NCBI GenBank assembly: GCA_027604005.1
Contig: JADGJT010000039.1
Span: forward strand, 33,899 to 97,898
Reading direction: 5' to 3'
DNA from: Dinochytrium kinnereticum
Lineage: Eukaryota; Chytridiomycota; Chytridiomycetes; Chytridiales; Chytridiaceae
Length of the DNA: 64,000 nt
A program made the position numbers and the translations under genes. Shown here in pieces: positions 8,679 through 18,085 of this stretch. Positions within the stretch are counted from its first letter, which is position 1; the number at the start of each line of letters is the position of its first letter. Under the pieces are notes generated by a model. The model did not search any database and was not told where the DNA came from. It saw nothing but the letters and a program-made list of their open reading frames with translations.

Positions 8679-10088
8679 ATGCACATAAGAGCCCTCCTTC
8701 CACTCCTATTGCTGGCCCCCAGAGCCATTGCAGCCCCTCTCCAAAGCATGCCTGTTACACTTCAAGAGCGTGCCGTATTCCAACTCCCTCCATCTGTCGT
8801 ATCCGACGCGTCTGCCCCTGCAGTCATCGACAATCTCCCCATTGGAGTGACAAAGCCGATGAAAGATCTCAACGACAACATGGACACCGTCAACAGGGTG
8901 AATAGTGTCGACATCAACTCCGCCAACAGCCAGGTCGAAGAGCCCGTCACGCCCGTCACGCCCACTGAGGTACCACCTCCCATCGTGGACGCCAGGATAG
9001 AGCTTGATGCTTGCATGATCAAGATCAGGGCAGGAGTCACAATCATTCGACAACCCCAAGTCAAGGTCAACCCAGAGATCGCGAAACAGGCCTATGCAGA
9101 CATCAAGAGGAAAGCAGCCAGCGTTCAAGCTCACGCAACCCAATTGATGACGTTTGCGACGAGATCTAAATGGACTGGTGTGATGGCTTTGGCTATGAAG
9201 CCTATTCAAGTCGTCATGCCAGTGCTCCAAATGGCAATCAAGACAGCTGGCGCCGTTGAGTCCACCAAGCTTTCAATTATTAACGGCGTCGCTGGGGGTA
9301 CTTTTGATGCGGTTGCTGGTGTGGCCGATACCGCTATGGCCGTCGTCAAGGTTTTGGACGCCGCCAAAAAGGTAGTTGATGTTATGGGAAAGGTGACTGG
9401 ATCAAAGAAGACGATGAAAGCCCCGGTCGCATTGATGCTTATGGCTGCAAAGGAGTGCGCAAAGATCGTGGAGAAGATGGCTGCAAGTGTCCAGGTGGTT
9501 CCAATCCATCCTCCGTATGCAGGAAAGCAAAAGCCTACTCTACAACCTTCTTCTGAACCTACCATGAAGCCGGCGCCTGCTCCTCCTGCTCACCCCATTC
9601 CTCCTCCTCCCGTGAAGCCGGTGCCTACTCCCCCCGCTCATCCCATGCCTGCCCCTCCTGCTCACCCCATTCCTCCTCCTCCCGTGAAGCCAGTGCCTGC
9701 TCCTCCCGCACACCCTATGCCAGCACCTCCTGCTCATGTGATGCCTGCCCCTCCCGCTCACCCTATGCCTGTCCCTCCTGCTCACCCCATTCCTCTTCCC
9801 GTGAAGCCGGTGCCTGCTCCTCCCGCTCATCCCATGCTTGTCCCTCCGGCTCACCCCATTCCTCTTCCCGTGAAGCCGGTGCCTGCTCCTCCCGCTCATC
9901 CCATGCCTGCCCCTCCTGCTCACCCCGTACCTCCTCCTCCTGCTCATCCAATGCCTGCCCCTCCCGCTCACCCTATGCCGGCACCCCCTGCTCACCCTAT
10001 GCCTGCCCCTCCTGCTCACCCCATTCCTCCTCCTCCCGCCAAGCCGGCGCCTGTACCTATAGCTCGTATTGAAAACTATTCTTACTAA
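8679..10088 (+). CDS. secreted proline/histidine/methionine-rich family protein; function unknown
   Basis: Intronless, 469 residues from the ATG at 8679. This start is chosen over the upstream in-frame codon at 8628 because it gives the paralogous N terminus MHIRALLPLLLLAPRAIA. The pro-region ends LQER before AVFQLP, so the dibasic KR of the paralogues is ER here. The family domain (about 105-285) is clearly homologous but diverged (LDACMIKIRAGVTIIRQ ... KECAKIVE) and keeps both cysteines. The tail is about 170 residues of PAPPAHPMP and PPPVKPVP repeats, ending ENYSY, comparable with SYGYTY in the 3427 product. The gene ends 96 bp from the convergent ankyrin gene. Its greater divergence makes it a useful outgroup for the recent exchange between the 3427 and 6290 genes. 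Confidence 0.85.
   Translation: MHIRALLPLLLLAPRAIAAPLQSMPVTLQERAVFQLPPSVVSDASAPAVIDNLPIGVTKPMKDLNDNMDTVNRVNSVDINSANSQVEEPVTPVTPTEVPPPIVDARIELDACMIKIRAGVTIIRQPQVKVNPEIAKQAYADIKRKAASVQAHATQLMTFATRSKWTGVMALAMKPIQVVMPVLQMAIKTAGAVESTKLSIINGVAGGTFDAVAGVADTAMAVVKVLDAAKKVVDVMGKVTGSKKTMKAPVALMLMAAKECAKIVEKMAASVQVVPIHPPYAGKQKPTLQPSSEPTMKPAPAPPAHPIPPPPVKPVPTPPAHPMPAPPAHPIPPPPVKPVPAPPAHPMPAPPAHVMPAPPAHPMPVPPAHPIPLPVKPVPAPPAHPMLVPPAHPIPLPVKPVPAPPAHPMPAPPAHPVPPPPAHPMPAPPAHPMPAPPAHPMPAPPAHPIPPPPAKPAPVPIARIENYSY
9562..10060 (+). repeat. proline-rich coding repeat (PAPPAHPMP units)
   Basis: In-frame tandem repeat of 9-10 codons with alternating HPMPAPP, HPIPPPP and VKPVPAPP modules; several copies are nearly identical in DNA. 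Confidence 0.85.
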
Positions 10089-10184
10089 TTGAAAAAACAG
10101 AAAATGTATATAGTAGAGTGCTATAATCATGTAAATAAAAAAGCTACAGACAATAATGAAGCCATTGCACACAATAAGTCTTCT

Positions 10185-12194
10185 TCAAAACCCCTCCAGA
10201 AGTGCCTCACGTCCCAAATCCAAATTCATTGATGGGCTTGTTAAGAGAATCTTCACCATATCTGCATTCTGCATGTAGATACCAGCTGTCCTCAAAATAA
10301 GGTTGTTTTCTGCAGATAAATTCATATTCGAAACCTCTATCAAGGCCTTAACGATACCCGGATGTCCGCTATTGCAAGCTAAAGACATCATATAGGTCCC
10401 GAACGCAGGCGGCGGAATCTCTAGGCCCGATACTCTTAGGAACAGCCTTAGAATCTCCTCTTTGCCATCCATAATCAAGCGATGAAAGATATTATTCATT
10501 GCTGAGGCGCCGCGAGCCATGCTTGAACACGTGGCCATATTGTTCAGAAGAACTCGAACAACTCCAGAAAAGTTAAGCTTACAGGCGAGATCAAGCGCAT
10601 AACAGAGTGCGGTCGCTGTAAATTGTGAATGATCAACAAGACGCTTCGCAAAGGAAGTATCGATGTTTCCCCACATGACGACTGCACTTCCATAAGCCTC
10701 ATCATTTAGAGTGGTTATAAAAGAGATGACGAGTTCGAACCATTCTGCATTTGACATCGACTTCCAATCAGGTACCGGCTTCGAGCTTGCGAATTCAGGA
10801 ATGTGTTTTTGGAACAGGCACTTGATGACGTCGAGATTTCCTTTTGCAAGAGCCGAATGTAAACAATTCAACACTATATTGGAACCCGTTCTGGCCTTGG
10901 ATAAAATCTGCTCCATGATGCCCAGCATTCCCATGTCAGCTGCTTTGATAGAAGCGCTTAGAAGTTGTTCAGGCGCGAAAGAGAAGTTTGGGTGCGAGAA
11001 GAGCTCCTGAAAAATGCTTTCGTTTCCCGTCAATATTGCGCTAACGAGTGCGTTGCCACGAAAATGGTAATTCACTCCATGGCTTTCCGGGATGAGTAGC
11101 TTGATGCATTCCAAACTTTTGCTTTCTATCGCCGAATTCAGAGGGTCTTTCACACGGTCACTGTCTCCAAAAATAGGGAATCTCCCGTCACTTATCAACA
11201 TCTCTAAGGCGTTAGGGTGACCGGCTGCAGCATGACTCAGCATTTTTTGCTTTAGCTGATTCTCTAAATCATCCACCTTGGGATCTTTCAGAAGCTCAAA
11301 CAGAAACTCAACATCGCCAACGACTGCGGTCTCCAAGATAACCCTCGAAAATAACGGAAGACTATCCATCTGATCATTCAGTGGGTAAAGCAGCTTCACA
11401 AGATCCATGTTTTTAGTAGATAAGGCAGACCAAATCGCGGTTCTTTTGCAAGCCGCGATGGAGTCGAGGGGTTGGCGTGCGATGAGCAGTTTGACAACGT
11501 CATTGCGATTACGTGAAGCCGCGAGCTTTAGCGCCTCATGTATACTAGATTCAATAACGAAATCCCCGAGGCTAAGAATGGTCTCAACGGCCTCCAAATG
11601 TCCTCTAGCACAAGCAGCCACCAATGCCTTTCCAATATGATCTGCCACGTCACCAGGAAAAGCGTTCCTCTGCGAAAACATGTCAGCCATATAGGAACTG
11701 CTTCCCAGAGCGGCCATCAATCGAAAATATTCAAATGAAAGCATCTCTCTTCGGGCCAACACCTCCAATGCGTCAATCATCAGAAATCGATGTGTCCTGC
11801 AAGGTGAATCGAGCGGTTTTTGGCCCCCACACAAGATTGCAATAGCATCCGTCTTCTCTCCAATCAATTTGATGCAGGCCGCAACGTAAACTGCCCCAAG
11901 GCCTTTCCAATTCTGTATCCCGAGAAGAGCAGGGTGAGAGAGGGACGTACGAAGATTGGCCAATGAGAAAGAGTAGGACGTGGTCAGGTTCTGCAAAGCG
12001 GCTCTTATACTTTTTGAAAGTAGCCGGAGCTCTAACATCTGATTTGGAGATATCCACACGAAGATCGAACGGGAGATGTCGGGAGGGAGGGTTTCAAGAC
12101 ACGATGCTCTGGCCTCGCGTTGCGATGGGGACATGGAGGCAAGTGAAAGTTTTTTGGAAGGATGTGTTTTTGTTTGGGATGGATGAATGGGCAT
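10185..12194 (-). CDS. F-box-like and ankyrin-repeat protein
   Basis: Single-exon minus-strand gene, 669 residues. The N terminus carries an F-box-like segment (LETLPPDISRSIFVWISPNQ then LRLLSKSIRAAL, about residues 33-75). It is followed by many diverged ankyrin-type helix pairs of the pattern A-x3-G-x3-(V/I)(V/I)K-x-LI to the C terminus (for example LHSALAKGNLDVIKCLF). Known role of such architectures: substrate adaptors of SCF ubiquitin ligases, with ankyrin repeats binding the client. The client here is unknown. The start has the first in-frame ATG. It converges on the secreted gene to its left and diverges from the phospholipase to its right. The repeats are degenerate, so the repeat count is uncertain. 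Confidence 0.75.
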   Translation of the reverse strand: MPIHPSQTKTHPSKKLSLASMSPSQREARASCLETLPPDISRSIFVWISPNQMLELRLLSKSIRAALQNLTTSYSFSLANLRTSLSHPALLGIQNWKGLGAVYVAACIKLIGEKTDAIAILCGGQKPLDSPCRTHRFLMIDALEVLARREMLSFEYFRLMAALGSSSYMADMFSQRNAFPGDVADHIGKALVAACARGHLEAVETILSLGDFVIESSIHEALKLAASRNRNDVVKLLIARQPLDSIAACKRTAIWSALSTKNMDLVKLLYPLNDQMDSLPLFSRVILETAVVGDVEFLFELLKDPKVDDLENQLKQKMLSHAAAGHPNALEMLISDGRFPIFGDSDRVKDPLNSAIESKSLECIKLLIPESHGVNYHFRGNALVSAILTGNESIFQELFSHPNFSFAPEQLLSASIKAADMGMLGIMEQILSKARTGSNIVLNCLHSALAKGNLDVIKCLFQKHIPEFASSKPVPDWKSMSNAEWFELVISFITTLNDEAYGSAVVMWGNIDTSFAKRLVDHSQFTATALCYALDLACKLNFSGVVRVLLNNMATCSSMARGASAMNNIFHRLIMDGKEEILRLFLRVSGLEIPPPAFGTYMMSLACNSGHPGIVKALIEVSNMNLSAENNLILRTAGIYMQNADMVKILLTSPSMNLDLGREALLEGF

Positions 12195-12657
12195 TCTGCA
12201 GCAACACAGCCTTGAGGACTTGCCTACTCAATCGCGTTGAACAGGGCATCGCAATGACGGCAGTACTTTAAGACGCTGCCCGTCGGTCATAGATTCAACA
12301 TCAATAAGCAGATATCTGATGGATGGAGTCTGCCTCTCAAAATGCCTTTTTTGTACATTCCCCAGCGTCGGATGTGCCGACGTTCTCTTTCTCTGTTGAA
12401 AAGGTGATAAATGATGTTAAATGGACGCGGATCGGCGCCAGCAATGAATATTGATGCACAAGCCCCACCCGATCACGCACTTTCCTTTGTATTGAGCCAT
12501 TCGCAGCCCCTCTCCTCTCCTCGACTTCACATTATTTCGCATCCCAGCCTTCAACAGAGGAGCTTCATAGTCCTTCAACTTTCAGCACTTTGAATTGTTG
12601 GTTCACATCGCATTGGGGTGGGGTTGCTTTGACCACCTACAGTTTTTGCTTGTGGAC
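12195..12657. other. divergent promoter region
   Basis: Separates the minus-strand ankyrin gene from the plus-strand phospholipase. An in-frame TTG at 12595 extends the phospholipase frame upstream but is not a credible fungal start. No other feature. Confidence 0.4.
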
Positions 12658-15129
12658 ATGTCACTTTTCACATGGAGTGGCTCACGGAGGGTGCAAGCCC
12701 AACGCCCCCGAGCACTCTACCTGGCGCTGGCCATGGCCGTCTCAGGTTCATCATTCTTGGGATGGCGATGGCACTCGTCTAAGACCAATCAGCCATCAGG
12801 CAGCAACCCCTCAAAGGTGAAAGGATGGCACTGGCCAACCTCTTTCCCCAAACGAATCTTTGCGGACCTGGATCCGAGGAGCGCTTTCAATCCGGCTCCT
12901 AAAAAGCCCCCAGAAGAATCTTCATCAGATATCGGAGAGTCAGCAGAACGAGCAAAGTTCATAGAGAGAGCGAGAAACATTATTCAAAAGCCTCTGGAGG
13001 AATCGTGGCGGAATCTGCATCTGCCCGACCGTCTGCGTCTTCAGGAGTTTGTTCAGTCGATCCCGACTCGGATTGGACGTCCTGACCTGGCTGAAAAACT
13101 TTCAGAAGCTGCCGGGAAGGTTCCTTCCCCGGCCGAAGTGTCTAATCTTTTGAAGAAGCTCTTAACCGCCGAGGAGTTGAAGGCCCTCACAGCTAAGGTT
13201 GTGGCAGAGGCTACCAGTAGGGCGTTGGATATGGTGTTTGAAGGTCGGCTTGTCAAGAGGATCAGATATGAGATGAATGATCCTGTAAAGCATCCTGAAA
13301 TTGAAATGGAAGCTAGCGTTAGATTGGGCACGGATTTGTCGGAGGATGAGAAGGAGTTCACCACCAAGCGTCGTGTGATTGTTGCGAAGGCTATATCGGG
13401 ACTACTTGAAGAGTATGTTGACCCTGCTGATGTCCCTATTATTGGAATTGCAGCAAGGTAAGGAAATTGTTGCCTTAATAAGCCTAACATCGCTTAAGCG
13501 GTGGAGGATGTCGGGCCATGGTTCAAACCCTTGGTGGAATCCAATCTCTCGACGACATTGGAATTCTAGACGCTTGTACATATATGGCGGGAGTGTCCGG
13601 ATCAACGTGGGCCATGGCACAGCTTTACGGTGTTGAAAAAAGCCCCAAAAGTGCGTTGAACCATACCAAATGGGCACTATCAAGAAACCTTATGAATCCC
13701 ATTGACTTTTTCGATTCATTCACGGGGCCAATGAGCGAACTTGTTCTGACAGGCGCTGTGTATCGGTTTCATTCCCCTCCCCTGCTCAAGTCGCTTGGCA
13801 TTGTGGATCTTTTTGGCGTTCTCTTGACTTCGAAGTTCTTAGTTCCGGAGATTGCTATCAGCTCGGGAGCTTCACCTCTTGAAGTGCGGGAAGTGGTTGC
13901 ATCAACTCTCTCGCAACAGAAGGCTATAGTTATGGACCAGGTGCTTCCGTTTCCTATTTATACTGCTGTTACGAGGGTCCTTTCTCAAGAGGCGAAGCTA
14001 CGCGGTGACCTATATCAATGGATGGAATTCACTCCATTTGAGGTATTATTTCCACGAAAAAATCTTCCTTAACGCAAGCAGATTGGTATGGTTTCCCATA
14101 GCTATCCTAACGAAGGTTTCTGGATTCCTTCATGGTAAAGTGTTCTGTGCATTGTTGTTTATCATTATTTTTTTTGTACAAATTTTCCATCATATCTAAT
14201 GTTCTCATAAAAGGTCTTTTGGTCGAACGTTTGAGGGAGGAATGGCCAAAGATAAACTACCAGAGACAGAAATAGGGATACTTTTAGGAGTCTTTGGTTC
14301 GGCATTCTCTGCAGACTTTTTAAGAATCATGGATGAAGTCGAAAACATTGTCTCCGAAGACGCCCGGGCCAAACTCAAGTCACTCCTGAGAGAACGGCTC
14401 GTATGTTTTGCTCATATCATTCTTGATTTTTTTCTTTTTTTTCTTTTTTTGTGGGAACCTGCCTGTGGCTGATTATCCCAATCTATAGGAGATCCATCCA
14501 ATCGCCCCTGCTCGTTTTGCCAATCCGATTTATGGACTTGAAGGCGTTAATGACCCTATCCACAAGATTACTTCCATTCAAGTGATGGATTCAGGTAACG
14601 TAACGAGACAAAGCCTAGCATCTGAAACAGTGGTTCTGCTTTAGGAATGGACAACAGTATTCCGTTCGCCCCTCTTTTACGAAAAGAGCGCGAAATCGAT
14701 ATTGTCATCGTTCTAGACGGCTCAAGCGGGATCGGGTCACATCCATTCCTGTCAAAAGCGGAAAGCTTTGCTGCTCGACGTTCAGTAACTCTACCCCTAC
14801 CACACGGCGTAAAAGGCCCCTGCGTGGTCTCGGTTCCACTGATATCAAATCATGAGGCTAAGGAATATAGCGGGCCTACTGGCGTGGTTTACGTTCCTCT
14901 TGTTCATAATGCGACCTTTGAAGATGGAAGGTTTGACCCGGCAAGTGAGGCATTCACGGCCACCCACAATTTTTTCTGGACAGAGGAACAGGTTGAAAGG
15001 GTAGCGTCTTTGGCAGGACATAATTTGAAGAGCGTTAAGGGTGATTTGAAAGAATTGATAAGGAGGGTGGTTCAGGAGAAGAGGAAGAAGAGGTTGGAGG
15101 CGCTGATTGAAGACGACGTAGAGCGGTGA
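12658..15129 (+). CDS. cytosolic phospholipase A2 / lysophospholipase-type lipase
   Basis: Six exons: 12658-13457, 13499-14042, 14082-14134, 14214-14400, 14489-14594, 14645-15129, giving 724 residues. The oxyanion-hole motif GGGCRAM is built across the first intron. The nucleophile elbow is GVSGSTW and the catalytic-aspartate region MDSGMDNSIPFAPLL also spans an intron; these are the hallmarks of the PLA2c/lysophospholipase B catalytic fold. FEGG and DIVIVLDGSSG fit the same fold. There is no C2 domain. Instead a hydrophobic stretch near residues 20-40 (LYLALAMAVSGSSFLG) suggests a membrane anchor or organelle signal, followed by a charged helical region. Expected reaction: hydrolysis of the acyl ester of glycerophospholipids. 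Start chosen: first ATG in frame. Introns are only 39-88 nt. Confidence 0.85.
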
Positions 15130-15519
15130 GGGAAAGAGAATCTATAGCATAGCGAGAGGCCGATATCGGGCCAGTTAGAGTCATTAAAACGTTTTGCAAA
15201 ATATAATATATTAGCATTTGGGTATCCAGTATATGCGCGGTAGAGATATGCACAGACAATAAACATACACGAGCTCAATATCATTACTCCCAACCCTGAA
15301 AGAAAGCTTCCAGAGAGGACTAATCATAAAGTGAATCTCAATAAATTTTAACGAGCTCGTTGAGAGAGTATTTCAACTGCTTTTCGCGTCTAAAACCGGG
15401 GAGTATCAAGACGCTTCCTGTTGGAAGGGTACCAGCAAAATTCTGGAATGAATTTCTGTTAACCAAGGAGTTGACCGCTAGGCGAGACGACGCTGTGCAT
15501 CCCCATGTATTCCATCTGT
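15130..15519. other. intergenic region between convergent genes
   Basis: Lies between the stop of the phospholipase and the stop of the minus-strand membrane-protein gene. No feature seen. Confidence 0.4.
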
Positions 15520-17732
15520 CTAACCAATACCATACAGTTGATGGATGCCCATATAAACCCCCAAAAGTCCTACCACAACAGACGAAACAGCCGCAACATA
15601 AATCGGCACCGTCAAAGTTCGTACATGTCCCAACGGAATATCTGTTCGACACAAAAAAAGGTGAGAATAAATAAGTTAAATAAACATCAGGACCACCCAA
15701 CCAGCTCACTTTTAAACCCGGTCTCAACGACAACAAACCCAACCTCCAAAAAAGTTTCAAACCCAAAAAAAGCCACAGCAGCAACCCCCACATTCCCATT
15801 CGAAACCCCCCTCAACCTCTCCGGCAGCATGAGCGTGCAACTCGTCGCGCAGAGCATGGAGAGGTAGGCAGCCATCGCCTGGTCGTTCCTTGAGGCGGCG
15901 TAAATGGCGGGGGCTGAATGTGGGTGATGGTCCTCTGACTGATTTAATACGGTTGCCATCAGCTTGTGAGCCGTTTTGGAGAGGGTTTTGGTCATGGCCT
16001 CGCTTTCCTGTCCGTTGGATGAAGTGGACTTTGACAGGCATGAGTTGACTTCAGAAATGGAGGATGGAGGTTCTGGGGTGTGGTGAAGGATGGCGGTTGC
16101 TGTGGCGGAGGGTTGGGCTATTCGTGAACTGGCGGAGAGGCTGGAGTGCGTCTCTTGAGTGTGGTGTTGAGGCTGCGTATGAGTGACTGAGATCCGAGCG
16201 GACAGGTCGCTGGCAGAGATGACGGAAGGACGTTGAAAAGGCGATTCGCAATCAGTCACCGAGAATTGGGGAAGACCATCAAGCCCTTTGTGATTCTCTA
16301 TAGTTTGAGATGGCAGAATATCAATCGACAGAGTGGTAGGTTTTGTGGTCGCTGATATCTCTATGGGCCCCGCAGCCGCAACTTTTAACTTTTTCATCTG
16401 AGAATGATAACTCCATATGCTCATTAACCGCAGTATAAGATGATCCCAAAAAAACAGCGAAAGAGATATTGCCCAAAAAACCTCTATGGATGGATGGGGC
16501 AGTTATTCAGAAAGAATCATGAATTTGAAGAAACACTTACCGCTTTTGAGGTTGTCTGCGTTGAGAAGACGCAAAATCTGAAGATGTGATGAATAATCGT
16601 GAGTGAACAACAACTATGGTGCATTCAAACCTTCACCGGCATCTGGGAACAGCTTAATGTAAGCAGCTTCAGCAACGGCATAAAGTCATTGCCAAAGACG
16701 TTGGTCTACCAAAGGAGAGGCAAAAAAAAAAAGAAGTTAATTATTAACCACCAAAGATAACCTCGTTACCCATTCGTGAATATAAACAAAAGTCAAATGT
16801 GATATGGGAATACCAACGACACTAAGAAAAATCTGCAGGCCCGCTGAATTCAACTGAATCAATGCTGCATTGACGAAGAGAAAAAGGTAATATTCTAGCG
16901 ATTGGAGCCAGCTCTTTGAGACAAGCCCCAAATGTACATTAATGTGAGTTGGAATAGAGGACGAAGAATGTCGCTCACCACAATCAGGAACAAAGCAACC
17001 TTCTTTGAAACAGGCATTTCATTCACCCCGATCAAAGGAGTCACCGACTTTCCTCGCACACTCGCCGCATATTCGGCCAGACTCAATCCGTCGCAAATAA
17101 CAAGCATGATAATGATCTCACCTAAGCCAGAAGGTTATAGACAACCAATTAAAGAAAAAGGGGGCCGTCAGGTAACAAAAAACTTACTAAACCAAGCGGT
17201 CACACTCCTTCCCAACACCATGACGACGCGAAGCCATCTTTTTGAGATAAGCATGGTGCAAACCATAACGGTTGTTTGAAGCGTTAACACGAAAAGGCTT
17301 CCCATGAAAGCTTGTTTGAAAACTCCATTCCATCCACGCTGGAACCAAAAGTCAATTAAAAAAAAGGAAGCTGATTGAAAGCTGCTAATTGAAAAAATTA
17401 TAAAATATATATAAGAATGAAACTTCGTTCTAACCAACTCATATGAGTAAGCAGCAAGCGTTGCCATCTCAGACCAAAAGCATCCCACAATAACTGTCAT
17501 CAATCAAAGAAACAAACCATAAGGGCAAAGGTCAGCAAAAGAAAGAAAGTGATGGACAGAACCAACTTGCAACAGCCCCAGCGTTAGCAGCTCCCTTATC
17601 CCACCAATTTAACCCTGCAACCCCGTCGCAAACTACAAAACTAACCCAAAGACACCCCGTCACAAGCACAGCCAAGAAGCCCGCAGCCCCTAAAATCCGT
17701 AGCTGCAAACCTAGAATACTTGAACCATTCAT
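15520..17732 (-). CDS. polytopic membrane protein of unknown family
   Basis: Nine exons on the minus strand: 17567-17732, 17435-17493, 17188-17338, 16979-17121, 16770-16913, 16631-16705, 16541-16577, 15710-16483, 15520-15641, giving 556 residues with consistent phases. About seven hydrophobic helices precede a long hydrophilic Ser/Thr/His-rich loop, probably cytosolic. Examples are LGAAGFLAVLVTGCLWVSF, LFVLTLQTTVMVCTMLI and EVFWAISLSLFFWDHLI. Two or three more helices follow, the last being LTVPIYVAAVSSVVVGLLG. I do not recognise a transporter or receptor signature. The layout of seven helices then a large loop then more helices is unusual for a GPCR. The exon model relies on splice consensus and frame only. 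Confidence 0.6.
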
Positions 17733-18085
17733 CACAAGAGAAAAGATCCTGAACCCATTGGATGTTCCTATTTTTTTTTAAAAAAGTATTGAGGCCTTTA
17801 CATATCCATGTGTCGAGGGAAATCGACGGTATCTGTAAATCACCATTTCCGAAAACTGGTTATGCGTAAAAGCAGATCTGCATCGGCAATTGCCATTGTT
17901 GGTTTGGCTTAAAGTCTTGAGCTATGGAACAAAACGAGGATTGGCTTTAAGAATGCAGGAATCGATATGTTCGGAGGTCGTGAAGACCTGCAACGAGTCA
18001 AGTATTCGCTGCAGAGACAGTCACCATTTGACAACCCATGCATGCCCTCGTGTCACGTGATTCTTTGTTTTTTTCGAGCAAATTG

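Noticed and set aside
4459..10172. Long minus-strand ORFs opposite the proline-rich and KDDKK repeats
   Set aside because: They are mirror readings of low-complexity codons (Arg/Gly/His-rich or Phe/Leu/Ser-rich) with no domain, no promoter and no family relation. The plus-strand frames have signal peptides and a conserved domain.
12595..12657. Start of the phospholipase at 12595
   Set aside because: The codon is TTG; the first ATG in frame is 12658.
12595..15129. Prokaryotic horizontal transfer of the phospholipase or stress protein
   Set aside because: Both genes contain several short spliceosomal introns and eukaryote-like flanks; nothing in composition sets them apart.
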